24,658 nucleotides of DNA. It comes from CAVALG01 sp045576295 (GTDB taxonomy: Bacteria > Bacillota > Clostridia > Oscillospirales > Acutalibacteraceae). Positions within the stretch are counted from its first letter, which is position 1; each line of letters begins with the position of its first letter. Position numbers and translations under genes: made by a program. Under the pieces are notes generated by a model. It had not been told where the DNA came from, did no database searches, and was given only the letters and a program-made list of their open reading frames with translations. The stretch is taken from positions 1 through 24,658 of the forward strand of contig JAZNGF010000047.1 of NCBI GenBank assembly GCA_045576295.1. The letters run 5' to 3'. Positions 6,125 through 14,750 of the stretch are shown in pieces.

Positions 6125-7288
6125 TTAAGCAATAGCGGCTTTTATTACGTTAACCGCCTTTTCGAGAATATCCCAGGGTATATTAAGAGCCGGCAAAAGC
6201 CTAACCTTATGCTTTGCAGTAAGGCATAAAACCCCGTTTTCAAGGCAGGTTTTCACAATATCTGCGGCACTTTTTTCGGTTTCAATGCCAATCATAAGCC
6301 CCATTCCGCTAACCGATTTAACACCGGGAGCATTTTTAAATGAATCGAAAATATATTCACTCTTTTTGCGAACACCTTGGAGTAATTCATCGTCAATTCG
6401 GCTTAAAACATTAACTGCCGCCGCCGCGCAAACAGGGTTAGCACCAAATGTTGAACCATGGTCGCCTTTTCCTAAAACATTTTCAACCTTTTCGCCAAGA
6501 AGTGCCGCACCTATCGGAAGGCCGCCGCCAAGCCCCTTTGCGGTGGTTACAATGTCGGGTGTTATTCCATAATTCATATATGCATAAAGGCTGCCTGTTC
6601 GGCCATTGCCTGTTTGAACTTCATCAATTATAAGGGGAATGTCGTTTTCTTTGCAGAATTTTTCGGTTCCCTTAACAAAACCGGCATCGAGCGCGTTAAC
6701 GCCGCCTTCACCCTGAACGCATTCTATCATTATGCCTGCTGCGTTTGTTTCTTCTGCTAAACGCTTTAACCCTTCTAAATCATTAGCATCTGCATAGGCA
6801 AAACCGGGGGTTAAGGGGCTGAAAAGCTTATGAAAAACATCCTGCCCTGTTGCAGCAAGTGTTGTAAGGGTTCTGCCGTGAAAACTGTTTTTAAGGGTTA
6901 TTATTGTAAAGCAGTCTTCACCTTTTTTATCACTCGAATATTTTCTTGCAACCTTTATAGCGCATTCGTTAGCTTCTGCTCCCGAGTTGCCGAAAAACAC
7001 CTTTTTCATACCTGTTTTGCGGCACAAAAGCTCGGCAAGCTCAACCGAAGGTGAAGTGTAATAAAGGTTCGACATATGCTGCAGTTTATTAACCTGTTCG
7101 GTAACGGCGGCGCACCAACTGTCATCGCAAAGGCCAAGTGCCGTTACGCCAATGCCCGTTCCCATATCTATATATTCTTTTCCGTTTTCGTCATATACAA
7201 GTGAGCCTTTGCCCGAAACCACCGAAACTGGGAAGCGGCCATAGGTTCCTGCAATATAGGCGCTGTCGCGCGAGAAAATATCGCTCAT
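6125..7288 (-). CDS. argD: Acetylornithine aminotransferase
   Basis: PLP enzyme converting N-acetylglutamate semialdehyde to N-acetylornithine with glutamate as amino donor. At 387 residues it is normal for ArgD. Visible features are the PLP phosphate-binding GNSGAEANE (100-108), the cofactor aspartate Asp222 (IIDEVQTG) and the Schiff-base lysine Lys251 (TTAKGLGGGLPIGA). AAAGGAT precedes the ATG. It lies 26 nt downstream of argB and 34 nt upstream of argF. Enzymes of this family can also act in lysine biosynthesis, but the operon context makes arginine the main role. Confidence 0.95.
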   Translation of the reverse strand: MSDIFSRDSAYIAGTYGRFPVSVVSGKGSLVYDENGKEYIDMGTGIGVTALGLCDDSWCAAVTEQVNKLQHMSNLYYTSPSVELAELLCRKTGMKKVFFGNSGAEANECAIKVARKYSSDKKGEDCFTIITLKNSFHGRTLTTLAATGQDVFHKLFSPLTPGFAYADANDLEGLKRLAEETNAAGIMIECVQGEGGVNALDAGFVKGTEKFCKENDIPLIIDEVQTGNGRTGSLYAYMNYGITPDIVTTAKGLGGGLPIGAALLGEKVENVLGKGDHGSTFGANPVCAAAAVNVLSRIDDELLQGVRKKSEYIFDSFKNAPGVKSVSGMGLMIGIETEKSAADIVKTCLENGVLCLTAKHKVRLLPALNIPWDILEKAVNVIKAAIA

Positions 7289-7314
7289 TTTAAGTATCCT
7301 TTCGTTTAAGGCGA

Positions 7315-8184
7315 TTATTCACCGGTTATCATAGTACCGGCGCCTTCATCGGTTAAGATTTCCATAAGTATTGAATGCGGCACGCGGCCATCCATAATAA
7401 TTACATTTTTAACACCGCGGTGTATTGCTTTAATGCAGCAATCAACCTTCGGTATCATACCGCCAGAAACAATGCCCTCGCTGTAAAGTTGCTTTGCCTC
7501 ACTAATGGTGATTTCGGGGATAAGGGTATTGGGGTCATCTTTATCGCGAAGTATTCCGCAAATATCGGTCATCATAATAAGCCTTTCAGCGCCGAGCGCG
7601 CCTGCGATATATGCCGCGGCAGTGTCGCCGTTTATGTTATATGTATTGCCCTCTTTATCGCAACCAACGGTTGAAATTACGGGGATATATCCCTTTTCGA
7701 GCAAATCGGTAACGGGTTCAATATTTATGTTTGAAACAGTGCCAACATATCCTAAACGTTCATCGCGAACCTCGGCCTCGATAAGGCTTCCGTCAATACC
7801 CGAAATACCCATTGCCTTACCGCCGTTCATTTCAAGCAAATTAACAAGTGTTTTGTTCACCTTGCCCGCAAGCACCATTTGAACAATATCAATAGTTTCT
7901 TTATCAGTAACGCGAAGGCCATCAACAAATTCTGCCTTTTTGCCGAGCTTTGCCATAGTTTCGCTAATCTCAGGGCCGCCGCCGTGAACCAAAACAACTT
8001 TAACGCCAATAAGCCACAAAAGAACTATATCTTCCATAACCTGTTCTTTAAGGGTTTCGTTCACCATGGCATTGCCGCCGTATTTTATAGCAACAATCTT
8101 GCCGTTATATTCTTTTATATAGGGCAGCGCCTGGGTTAAAACCTCGGCGCGCTGTGCGTTTGAAAAGTTTATGTTGTTATCCAT
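7315..8184 (-). CDS. argB: Acetylglutamate kinase
   Basis: Phosphorylates N-acetylglutamate, the usual control point of arginine synthesis. The 289-residue amino-acid-kinase fold has Lys34 in the IVAIKYGGNAM strand, the glycine-rich HGGGPEI loop (67-73), GLRVTD (89-94) and the ATP-site NINGDTAAAYIAGALGAE region. The N-terminal extension before the first strand (about 25 residues, with QRAEVLTQALPYI) is the helix that in arginine-inhibited kinases builds the hexamer. Feedback inhibition by arginine is therefore likely; this is inferred from family knowledge. AAGGAG precedes the ATG. Third gene of the operon. Confidence 0.96.
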   Translation of the reverse strand: MDNNINFSNAQRAEVLTQALPYIKEYNGKIVAIKYGGNAMVNETLKEQVMEDIVLLWLIGVKVVLVHGGGPEISETMAKLGKKAEFVDGLRVTDKETIDIVQMVLAGKVNKTLVNLLEMNGGKAMGISGIDGSLIEAEVRDERLGYVGTVSNINIEPVTDLLEKGYIPVISTVGCDKEGNTYNINGDTAAAYIAGALGAERLIMMTDICGILRDKDDPNTLIPEITISEAKQLYSEGIVSGGMIPKVDCCIKAIHRGVKNVIIMDGRVPHSILMEILTDEGAGTMITGE

Positions 8185-8212
8185 CTTGCTATAACTCCTT
8201 GCAGCCTTTTAT

Positions 8213-9427
8213 TTATGTGCGGTAATCGCCGTTTATTTTAACATAATCATAGGTTAAATCGCAACCCCAAGCAGAGGCACCGTATTCGCCAGATCCAAGA
8301 CTCACGAGTATTTCAATATCGCGCTCAAGCAGGATTTCTTTTGCCTTTTCTTCAGAAAATTCAACTCCTGAACCGTTTTCGCAAACAACAATTTCGCCTT
8401 TGCTCGAACGGAACGACACATCTATTTTAGTGGTGTCAACTGCGGCACCGCTATACCCAATAGCGCACAGCACCCTGCCCCAGTTGGCATCAGCGCCGAA
8501 CATTGCCGCCTTTAAAAGGCTTGAACATATAACGCTTTTAGCAACTGTTTTGGCAGTGTCGAGGTTATCGGCACCTGTTACAATGCATTCAAGCATTTTG
8601 GTGGCTCCCTCGCCGTCGCCCGCTATTATTCTGCAAAGCCCAACCGTTACGGTGTTAAGAGCCTTCATAAATTCATTTAAATCTTCGCCCTCGCAGGTGA
8701 TTTCAGTGTTACCTGCCATACCGTTTGCTAAAACAACAACCATATCGTTGGTTGAAGTATCGCCATCGATACTTAACATATTAAATGTGTTAGCAATATC
8801 GCCCGAGAGCACCTTTTTCAGCATATCAGAAGAAATCGCGCAGTCGGTTGTTATGAACACAAGCATTGTTGCCATATTCGGGTGAATCATACCGCTGCCC
8901 TTTGCAATACCGCCAATACGGCAAACCTTACCTCCAACAGTAAACTCCACCGCAACTTCTTTTGAAATTGTGTCGGTTGTCATAATAGCTTCGGCGGCAG
9001 ATGTGCTACCGTCATATGACAGTGCATTGATGATTTCAGGAAACGCCGATTCAATAGGCTCGATGCTAAGCGGCTGACCGATAACACCGGTTGAAGCCAC
9101 AACAACATCACCGCTATTAATACCCAAGTGCTTTGCGGTAATATCACTCATCTGCTCGGCTATTGCAATGCCGTTTGCATTGCAGGTGTTTGCGTTGCCG
9201 CTGTTGCAAATAACAGCCTGAGCCACACCGTTTGAAATGTGATTTTTTGTAACGGTAAGCGGTGCACCCTTAACAAGGTTGGTTGTGTAAACTGCCGCTG
9301 CGTTTGCGGGGCACTCACTGAAAATAAGAGCTAAGTCTTTCTTAGTTTTATTCTTGCGTATTCCGCAATGTATTCCGCTTGCTTTGAACCCTTTAGCGGC
9401 GCAAACACCGCCGTTTATAAGTTTCAT
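8213..9427 (-). CDS. argJ: Glutamate N-acetyltransferase (bifunctional ornithine acetyltransferase)
   Basis: Moves the acetyl group from N-acetylornithine to glutamate, recycling acetyl in the cyclic arginine route; bifunctional forms also use acetyl-CoA. The 404-residue precursor self-cleaves before a conserved threonine. Here this is Thr187 in HPNMATML, so the alpha chain would be 1-186 and the beta chain 187-404. Other signatures are STGVIGQPL (112-120) and the C-terminal TYDYVKINGDYRT. GAGGG precedes the ATG and the gene starts only 12 nt after argC. No argA or argE occurs in the window, consistent with the cyclic route. Mono- versus bifunctionality cannot be decided from sequence. Confidence 0.95.
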   Translation of the reverse strand: MKLINGGVCAAKGFKASGIHCGIRKNKTKKDLALIFSECPANAAAVYTTNLVKGAPLTVTKNHISNGVAQAVICNSGNANTCNANGIAIAEQMSDITAKHLGINSGDVVVASTGVIGQPLSIEPIESAFPEIINALSYDGSTSAAEAIMTTDTISKEVAVEFTVGGKVCRIGGIAKGSGMIHPNMATMLVFITTDCAISSDMLKKVLSGDIANTFNMLSIDGDTSTNDMVVVLANGMAGNTEITCEGEDLNEFMKALNTVTVGLCRIIAGDGEGATKMLECIVTGADNLDTAKTVAKSVICSSLLKAAMFGADANWGRVLCAIGYSGAAVDTTKIDVSFRSSKGEIVVCENGSGVEFSEEKAKEILLERDIEILVSLGSGEYGASAWGCDLTYDYVKINGDYRT

Positions 9428-9439
9428 AATTATCCCTCA

Positions 9440-10363
9440 CTAAATAACCAAGCCCTCGGCCTCATTTGCGCCGAGGATTATGTTCATATTCTGTATTGCC
9501 GCGCCTGATGCACCCTTGCCAAGGTTATCGAACCTTGAAACTAATATAATGCGCTCATCATTTCCGTGAACGCTTACTTCCATTTTATCGGTGCCCGACA
9601 GCGCCGCAGCCGACATAAAGCCGCCTTCATCAGGGGACTCGTTAAAATACACAAGCCCGTTGTTATAATAGCCTTTATAAAGCTCGGCTATATCTTTAAT
9701 GCCGCCCTTAATATCATTAGCAAAGAGCGGAACAGTAACCTCCATGCCGCTGTAAAACGGGGCAACCACAGGCATAAATGCAGGTGCGTTTCGGAGGCCG
9801 GTTATTATCGACATTTCTTTCAAATGCTTATGCTGCTGCGAAAGGCCATACTGCCTTGGAGCCGCCAAAAGAGAAGAACGGTTTTCAGATTCATATTCAC
9901 TAATCATATTCTTGCCACCGCCCGAATAACCTGTTAGCGAAATGCATGAAAGGCGCGCATCGGCTTTTAAAAGCCCTTCGCTTATAAGCGGGTAAACAAG
10001 CGCTATAAAACCGCTTGCGTGGCAACCCGGGTTTGCAACCCTTTTTGAAACGGCAATTTGCTCGCGCTTGTTTCCAAGCTCGGGGAAGCCATAATCCCAA
10101 CCACTCGCCGTGCGGTGGGCGGTTGAAGTGTCAATAACTGCGGTGTTTTTATTGTGTATAAGCGAAACCGATTCTATTGCCGCCGCATCAGGCAGGCATA
10201 AAAATGCTATATCTGCACTGTTCAGTGCCTCAGTTTTCGCCGCTACATCTTTTCTAAGCTCATCGGGCAGGGTTATAAGCTCAATATCTGCCCTGTTTTT
10301 AAGCCTTTTACGTATTTTAAGGCCGGTAGTTCCGGCGCTTCCGTCGATAAAAATCTTTGCCAT
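9440..10363 (-). CDS. argC: N-acetyl-gamma-glutamyl-phosphate reductase, short (type 2) form
   Basis: NADPH-dependent reduction of N-acetylglutamyl phosphate to the semialdehyde. The 307-residue product is the shorter type 2 form: the nucleotide-binding start IFIDGSAGTTGLKI (4-17) and the catalytic Cys114 in ANPGCHASGF. The usual type 1 enzyme is about 340-350 residues. ATG at 10363 is chosen because the in-frame GTG at 10375 is part of the Shine-Dalgarno AAGGTGAT. First gene of argC-argJ-argB-argD-argF, about 54 nt from the predicted transcription start. The ARG box lies within this leader. Confidence 0.93.
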   Translation of the reverse strand: MAKIFIDGSAGTTGLKIRKRLKNRADIELITLPDELRKDVAAKTEALNSADIAFLCLPDAAAIESVSLIHNKNTAVIDTSTAHRTASGWDYGFPELGNKREQIAVSKRVANPGCHASGFIALVYPLISEGLLKADARLSCISLTGYSGGGKNMISEYESENRSSLLAAPRQYGLSQQHKHLKEMSIITGLRNAPAFMPVVAPFYSGMEVTVPLFANDIKGGIKDIAELYKGYYNNGLVYFNESPDEGGFMSAAALSGTDKMEVSVHGNDERIILVSRFDNLGKGASGAAIQNMNIILGANEAEGLVI

Positions 10364-10383
10364 TATGTATATCACCTTGTATT

Positions 10384-10451
10384 TATGAATATTTATACAT
10401 TATTTTTTAGCCAATATGCATTCATTATACACCAAAACGCCCATTTGTCAA
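10384..10451 (-). promoter_or_regulatory. arg operon promoter with ARG box
   Basis: Reading leftwards, the -35 TTGACA (10446-10451) and the -10 TATAAT (10424-10429) are both perfect and 16 bp apart. At 10384-10401 an 18-bp site, TATGAATATTTATACATT, fits the ArgR consensus (WNTGNATWWWWATNCANW) at every defined position. It lies about 16-33 nt after the predicted start. A weaker relative with a 5-bp centre (TGCAT/ATACA, 10417-10431) overlaps the -10. Repression by ArgR with arginine is the obvious reading; no argR gene is in the window. Confidence 0.82.
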
Positions 10452-10459
10452 GTGATATT

Positions 10460-10479
10460 AATATGTTATACAACATATT
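10460..10479. repeat. Perfect 20-bp dyad upstream of the arg promoter
   Basis: AATATGTT (10460-10467) and AACATATT (10472-10479) form an 8-bp inverted repeat around ATAC. It ends 9 bp upstream of the arg -35 and lies 50 bp past the araC-type gene's stop. It has no T-run and is AT-rich, so it looks more like a protein site than a terminator. Confidence 0.4.
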
Positions 10480-10529
10480 CACACAAAAAGTGCATATTAT
10501 GCATAAAAACAACATTTTATATAACAAAA

Positions 10530-11432
10530 CTATATCGAATTTGCGCCCGAACCGCTTTTAAGGCTGTTTTTAAACCGCATAGGAGATACACCCTTATACT
10601 TTTTAAACTGCTGTATAAAATAGCTTGGGGTTGAAAAGCCAACAAGCTCGCCAATCTCTGAAATGCTTTTATCGGTTGTAAGCAACATCTGCTCTGCCCT
10701 TGATATTCGGTAGCCCATTAGGTATGATGTAAAGCTTTGGTTCATTATTCGCTTAAATATGCGCGAAAAATAGCTGTAACTTAAATTGCAGTGGCGGGCA
10801 ACCTCTTGCTCGGTAATATCGGCATAGTTGCTCCAAACGTATTCAAGCGCCACTTGAACAAGCCTTACAGTATCATCGGAATATTCAAACGCGTCTGTGT
10901 CGATAATGCCAAGGCTGTGCCAAAAACGCAGAACCCATAAAAAGATTTTAAGCACGTCAGACCGCATGGCAATCTCATACCCATAATTCATATTATCCCA
11001 TTCGCGCATAATGTTGGTTATTGTGTCGTGAACGAAGCTATCCTTCATTTCTTCGCTTGAAATAAGCTTTTTCTTTTTAAAATCGCGAATAATAAATGGC
11101 ATTAAATATCTCATCTCATAGGCCGATTGCTCGCCAGTGTAAATAATTTGGGGCAAGACCTGAATAACTATGTGAACGTTATCGGTGTCTCCCGTTGTTA
11201 TGGCGTGCTCCTCACTCGAATTTATTATTATAAGGTCGCCCGGATTTAAACGGTAGGTTTTACCGTTTACGTCAACATTGCAGTAGCCATCTATCCCGTA
11301 CAAAATTTCAATATATTCGTGATAATGCATTGCGTTATATTCCGAAAGCCCTTTGGGGAAATTTTGAAATATGCAGTTAATGGGGCATTCAACGCCGCCG
11401 CGCCTTGATTTTTGTTCGTATGAAGCGCCCAT
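10530..11432 (-). CDS. AraC-family transcriptional regulator with N-terminal cupin sensor
   Basis: A 300-residue regulator with the sugar-operon AraC layout. The N-terminal cupin (about 25-110, with the MHYHEYIEILYGIDG and LNPGDLIIINSSEEH strands) would bind a small ligand. A helical linker (about 125-185) follows, then a C-terminal double helix-turn-helix (about 200-290: ITEQEVARHCNLSYSYFSRIFK, then SISEIGELVGFSTPSYFIQQFKK, ending GVSPMRFK). GGAGG stands before the ATG. It is transcribed divergently from the sugar dehydrogenase cluster across a 112-bp gap with a near-perfect palindrome, so it very probably controls that cluster. Ligand unknown. Confidence 0.88.
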   Translation of the reverse strand: MGASYEQKSRRGGVECPINCIFQNFPKGLSEYNAMHYHEYIEILYGIDGYCNVDVNGKTYRLNPGDLIIINSSEEHAITTGDTDNVHIVIQVLPQIIYTGEQSAYEMRYLMPFIIRDFKKKKLISSEEMKDSFVHDTITNIMREWDNMNYGYEIAMRSDVLKIFLWVLRFWHSLGIIDTDAFEYSDDTVRLVQVALEYVWSNYADITEQEVARHCNLSYSYFSRIFKRIMNQSFTSYLMGYRISRAEQMLLTTDKSISEIGELVGFSTPSYFIQQFKKYKGVSPMRFKNSLKSGSGANSI

Positions 11433-11476
11433 AAAAAACCTCCGATGACAAAAATTTGATATTTTTAGTTAAATAA

Positions 11477-11520
11477 ATTATAGCATAATGTTTTGTAATA
11501 TGCTATACTTTTTGTATAAA
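11477..11520. promoter_or_regulatory. Divergent promoter region with 29-bp palindrome
   Basis: TATAGCATA (11479-11487) and TATGCTATA (11499-11507) form a perfect 9-bp inverted repeat with an 11-bp centre. Rightwards, TTGTAA (11493-11498) and TATAAA (11515-11520) make a promoter with 16-bp spacing. Leftwards, TATAAT (11477-11482 on the minus strand) is a good -10 for the AraC gene, without a clear -35. The palindrome overlaps both, which suits one regulator controlling both directions. Confidence 0.6.
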
Positions 11521-11544
11521 ATTAATAGAAACGAGGTTTTTCTA

Positions 11545-12621
11545 ATGGAAAATAAAATCAGAGTAGCTCTTGTTGGCTGCGGAAATATGTGCTGGGCAGG
11601 CCATATTCCTGCATTCCAAAATATGGACGACGTTGAAATTACAGCACTTTGCGACATTGTGCCTTCAAAAACCGAATGGGCAGCACAGCACTTAAACGTA
11701 CCGGCTGACCGTTGCTATGAAAGCTACGAAGAAATGTTAAAAGCCGGCGGATTCGACGCAGTTGACATCTGCACACCTAACTACCTTCACTCAACGATCG
11801 CAGTAGCAGCACTTGATGCAGGCTACCACGTATTCTGCGAAAAGCCCGATGCTGTATCGGTTGCGGAATCACTTAAAATGAAGGAAGCTGCTGAAAAAAG
11901 CGGCAAAACCCTTATGATTATGCGTAACAACCGTTACAACAACTACTCTGTATTCCTTAAAAAGTTCATTGCCGACGGTAAGATGGGCGAAATCTACACC
12001 GCACGTTGCGGCTGGAGAAGAAGAAGAGGCATCCCCGGTAAGGGCGGCTGGTTCACAACCAAAGCTCTTTCAGGCGGCGGCCCGCTTATCGACCTTGGCG
12101 TACATATGATTGACCTTGCTATTTGGCTTATGGGCAACCCAACACCTGTTGCAGTTTCAGGCTGCACATACTGCAAATTTGCCGACAGCGAAACACAGGC
12201 CGACTCGGTTCACGCAGGCTATGGTGAAAAGATGGAAGACGGCACATTCGACGTTGAAGACTTAGCAATGGGCTTCATCCGTTTTGATAACGGCGCTTGC
12301 ATGCAGATTGAATTCTCATGGGCATCAAACATTGAAAAAGAAAAATATTTCATCGATCTTCGCGGAACAAAGGCCGGCGCATCAACCGACACTATGGATG
12401 GCAAGTTCAAAATCTTCACCGAAGAAAACGGACTTACTGTTGACATTGTTCCGAACCTTTCAGAAGATTCAGGCCAGCACGGCAGAAACCTTCGCCACTT
12501 TATCGACGTTCTTGAAGGCAAGGCAGAGCCCGACTTCAAACCCGAGCAGGGCGTTAACATGATAAAGATTCTCGAAGCTATGTATAAATCAGCAGAAGAA
12601 GGCCGCGAGATCGCACTTTAA
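11545..12621 (+). CDS. Gfo/Idh/MocA-family sugar oxidoreductase (first copy)
   Basis: NAD(P)-dependent dehydrogenase of the glucose-fructose oxidoreductase/inositol dehydrogenase family, which oxidises or reduces a carbon of a sugar, cyclitol or glycoside. In 358 residues: a Rossmann domain with GCGNMC (11-16), the hinge motif CEKPDA (98-103), and the C-terminal alpha/beta domain with GGGPLIDLGVHMIDLA, giving catalytic-type Asp183 and His187. ATG 11545 is preceded by GAGG at 8 nt; the upstream in-frame ATG at 11488 lies inside the palindrome. No signal peptide, so cytosolic. It shares only family-level motifs with the second dehydrogenase of the cluster, so the two are not a recent duplication. 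A strong terminator directly follows. Substrate unknown. Confidence 0.9.
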   Translation: MENKIRVALVGCGNMCWAGHIPAFQNMDDVEITALCDIVPSKTEWAAQHLNVPADRCYESYEEMLKAGGFDAVDICTPNYLHSTIAVAALDAGYHVFCEKPDAVSVAESLKMKEAAEKSGKTLMIMRNNRYNNYSVFLKKFIADGKMGEIYTARCGWRRRRGIPGKGGWFTTKALSGGGPLIDLGVHMIDLAIWLMGNPTPVAVSGCTYCKFADSETQADSVHAGYGEKMEDGTFDVEDLAMGFIRFDNGACMQIEFSWASNIEKEKYFIDLRGTKAGASTDTMDGKFKIFTEENGLTVDIVPNLSEDSGQHGRNLRHFIDVLEGKAEPDFKPEQGVNMIKILEAMYKSAEEGREIAL

Positions 12622-12632
12622 TTTTAATAAAT

Positions 12633-12659
12633 AAAGCCCGATAACCTTATCGGGCTTTT
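12633..12659 (+). terminator. Intrinsic terminator inside the sugar cluster
   Basis: AAAGCCCGATAA (12633-12644) and TTATCGGGCTTT (12647-12658) are perfectly complementary, with T's on the 3' side. It lies between the first dehydrogenase and the isomerase gene. Only 28 nt remain before the next ATG, with no room for a promoter, so downstream expression depends on read-through or processing. Confidence 0.82.
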
Positions 12660-12687
12660 AACAAGTTTTTGGTAAGGAGAAACAACT

Positions 12688-13653
12688 ATGAAATTAGGAG
12701 TTATGAACCCTGTTTTAAGCGGATACGAATTTGAAGATGCACTTAAATACCTAAATTCACTGGGTGTTCAGTGCATTGAAATAGGCGCGGGCGGCTTCCC
12801 CGGCGACTGCCATTTAAAACCTGCCGAAATTATCGGCAAACCCGAAAAGGCAGCAGAATACAAGGCTCTTATCGAAAAGTATGGCCTTGAAATTTCGGCA
12901 ATTTCGTGCCACGGCAACCCCCTGCACCCCCAAAAGGATATTGCAGAAAAATTCCACAACGAATTTAAAGATGCTATCCTTGCGGCTGAAATGCTCGGCG
13001 TTGACACTGTTATCGGTTTTTCAGGCTGCCCTGGCGACTGTGAAAATTCAATGTACCCCAACTGGGTAACCTGCGCTTGGCCCGATGATTTCACCAAAAT
13101 CCTCGATTGGCAGTGGAACGAAAAGGTTATCCCCTATTGGAAGGATATGGCCGAGTTTGCAAAGGCTCACGGCATTAAAAAGATAGCATTCGAAATGCAC
13201 CCGGGTTTTGTGGTTTATAACCCCGAAACACTACTTAAACTTCGCGAAGCTGTTGGCGATATTATTGGCGCAAACTTCGACCCGTCGCACCTTTTCTGGC
13301 AGGGCATTAACCCCACATCGGCCATTAAAGAACTTACAGGCGCAATTTATCACTTCCACGCAAAAGACACTAAGATTGACCCGCGCAACTGCGAGGTTAA
13401 CGGCGTTCTCGACACAAAATCTTATGGCGATATTTGCGGCCGTTCATGGCTTTTCAGAACAATCGGCTACGGCCACGATAAAGCCGTTTGGAACGAAATG
13501 ATTTCAATGCTTAAAGCAACAGGCTACGACGGCGCTATCAGCATTGAGCACGAAGACGCTTTAATGAGCCCCAACGAAGGCCTTGAAAAGGCAATCGCCT
13601 TCCTTAAAGATGTTCTTATCTTCAAACAGCCCGGCGAAATGTGGTGGGCTTAA
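12688..13653 (+). CDS. Sugar phosphate isomerase/epimerase-like TIM barrel
   Basis: A 321-residue protein of the xylose-isomerase-like TIM-barrel (AP endonuclease 2) superfamily. The metal-site residues are in place: Glu169 (FEMHPG), Asp198 and His201 (NFDPSHLFW), His224 (YHFHAKD) and Glu287 (SIEHED). Members isomerise or epimerise sugars and keto-sugars, and some cleave keto-glycosides. The motifs FDPSHLFWQG and FHAKDTKI are typical of the subgroup found beside Gfo/Idh/MocA dehydrogenases. Shine-Dalgarno AAGGAG precedes the ATG. The next gene follows after 32 nt. Reaction and substrate cannot be assigned from sequence. Confidence 0.87.
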   Translation: MKLGVMNPVLSGYEFEDALKYLNSLGVQCIEIGAGGFPGDCHLKPAEIIGKPEKAAEYKALIEKYGLEISAISCHGNPLHPQKDIAEKFHNEFKDAILAAEMLGVDTVIGFSGCPGDCENSMYPNWVTCAWPDDFTKILDWQWNEKVIPYWKDMAEFAKAHGIKKIAFEMHPGFVVYNPETLLKLREAVGDIIGANFDPSHLFWQGINPTSAIKELTGAIYHFHAKDTKIDPRNCEVNGVLDTKSYGDICGRSWLFRTIGYGHDKAVWNEMISMLKATGYDGAISIEHEDALMSPNEGLEKAIAFLKDVLIFKQPGEMWWA

Positions 13654-13685
13654 ACTCTTTGGCGCCACGAAAGGTTTGATTAACA

Positions 13686-14750
13686 ATGGAAAAAAGATAT
13701 AAATTAGGCATAATCGGTTTTGGCGTAATCGCCTGCATGCACCGCGAAACAATTATGAACTGCGATGAGCGCATTGATTTAAAGGGCGCTTTCGACATTG
13801 CCGAAGCACCTATGAAGGTTATTGAAGAATTAGGAATGCACCCCTATTCTTCTCGCGAAGAACTTTTGAGTGACCCTGAAATCGACATTGTTCTCTGCTC
13901 TGCCACTAACGAAGTTCACAAAGAAATATGTATCGACGCGCTTCGTCACGGCAAGCACGTTATTTGCGAAAAGCCCGTTACAATGTCATCGGCCGAGCTT
14001 GAAGAGATAATGGCAGTAGCTAAAGAAACAGGCAAGGTATTTACAATCGACCAAAACCGCCGAACAAACAAAGATTTTGTTCTTATGAAGCGCAACGTTG
14101 AATCGGGCATATTGGGCGATGTTTACCTTATCGAAAGCCGCGTTGAAGGTTCAAGAGGAATGCCCAAGGGCTGGAGAACTTTGAAAGACCTTGGCGGCGG
14201 AATGATGTATGACTGGGGCGTTCACCTTATCGACCAGTTAATGTATATGAACAAGTCAAAGGTTGTTAACGTGTTCTGCAGATTCTTTAATGTAGATTAC
14301 AAGGAAGTTGACGACAACTTCAACCTTATTTTAACCTTTGAAGACGGTTTGGTGGCTCACATTGATGTTTCAACCAATAGCTATATCACCCACCCAAGGT
14401 GGATGGCTTTTGGCAGCGAAGGCACCCTGCAAATTGACGACTGGAACTGCGATGGCAAAATCGTTAGAGTTCTTGACAAGCAAAGCGAATGGGATGAGCA
14501 GGTGGTTTACACCAAGGCAGGCCCCACAAGAACCATGGCTCCGCGCCGCCCCGATTCGGTTGAAACCATCACCCTTTCAGAACCGCTTGACGTTGAAGAC
14601 GGAATGCAGGTTGTTTACCGCCAGTTAGTAAACGCTATTGAAGGCGGCGAGCTTACAATTAAACCCGAACAAGCTTTAAGGGTTATGAAGGTAATGGAAG
14701 CGGCGTTCAAATCGGCTCAAGAAAACATTGCGGTGCAAACCTCAATCTAA
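13686..14750 (+). CDS. Gfo/Idh/MocA-family sugar oxidoreductase (second copy)
   Basis: A second NAD(P)-dependent sugar dehydrogenase, 354 residues. It has GFGVIA (11-16) in the nucleotide fold, the hinge CEKPVT (94-99) and GGGMMYDWGVHLIDQL, with Asp176 and His180 as the catalytic-type pair. It differs widely from the first copy outside these motifs. A pair of different dehydrogenases suggests sequential or opposite redox steps, for example oxidation of one substrate and reduction of a product so that the cofactor cycles. The ribosome binding site is AAAGG with a rather long gap to the ATG. Cytosolic, no signal peptide. Confidence 0.9.
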   Translation: MEKRYKLGIIGFGVIACMHRETIMNCDERIDLKGAFDIAEAPMKVIEELGMHPYSSREELLSDPEIDIVLCSATNEVHKEICIDALRHGKHVICEKPVTMSSAELEEIMAVAKETGKVFTIDQNRRTNKDFVLMKRNVESGILGDVYLIESRVEGSRGMPKGWRTLKDLGGGMMYDWGVHLIDQLMYMNKSKVVNVFCRFFNVDYKEVDDNFNLILTFEDGLVAHIDVSTNSYITHPRWMAFGSEGTLQIDDWNCDGKIVRVLDKQSEWDEQVVYTKAGPTRTMAPRRPDSVETITLSEPLDVEDGMQVVYRQLVNAIEGGELTIKPEQALRVMKVMEAAFKSAQENIAVQTSI

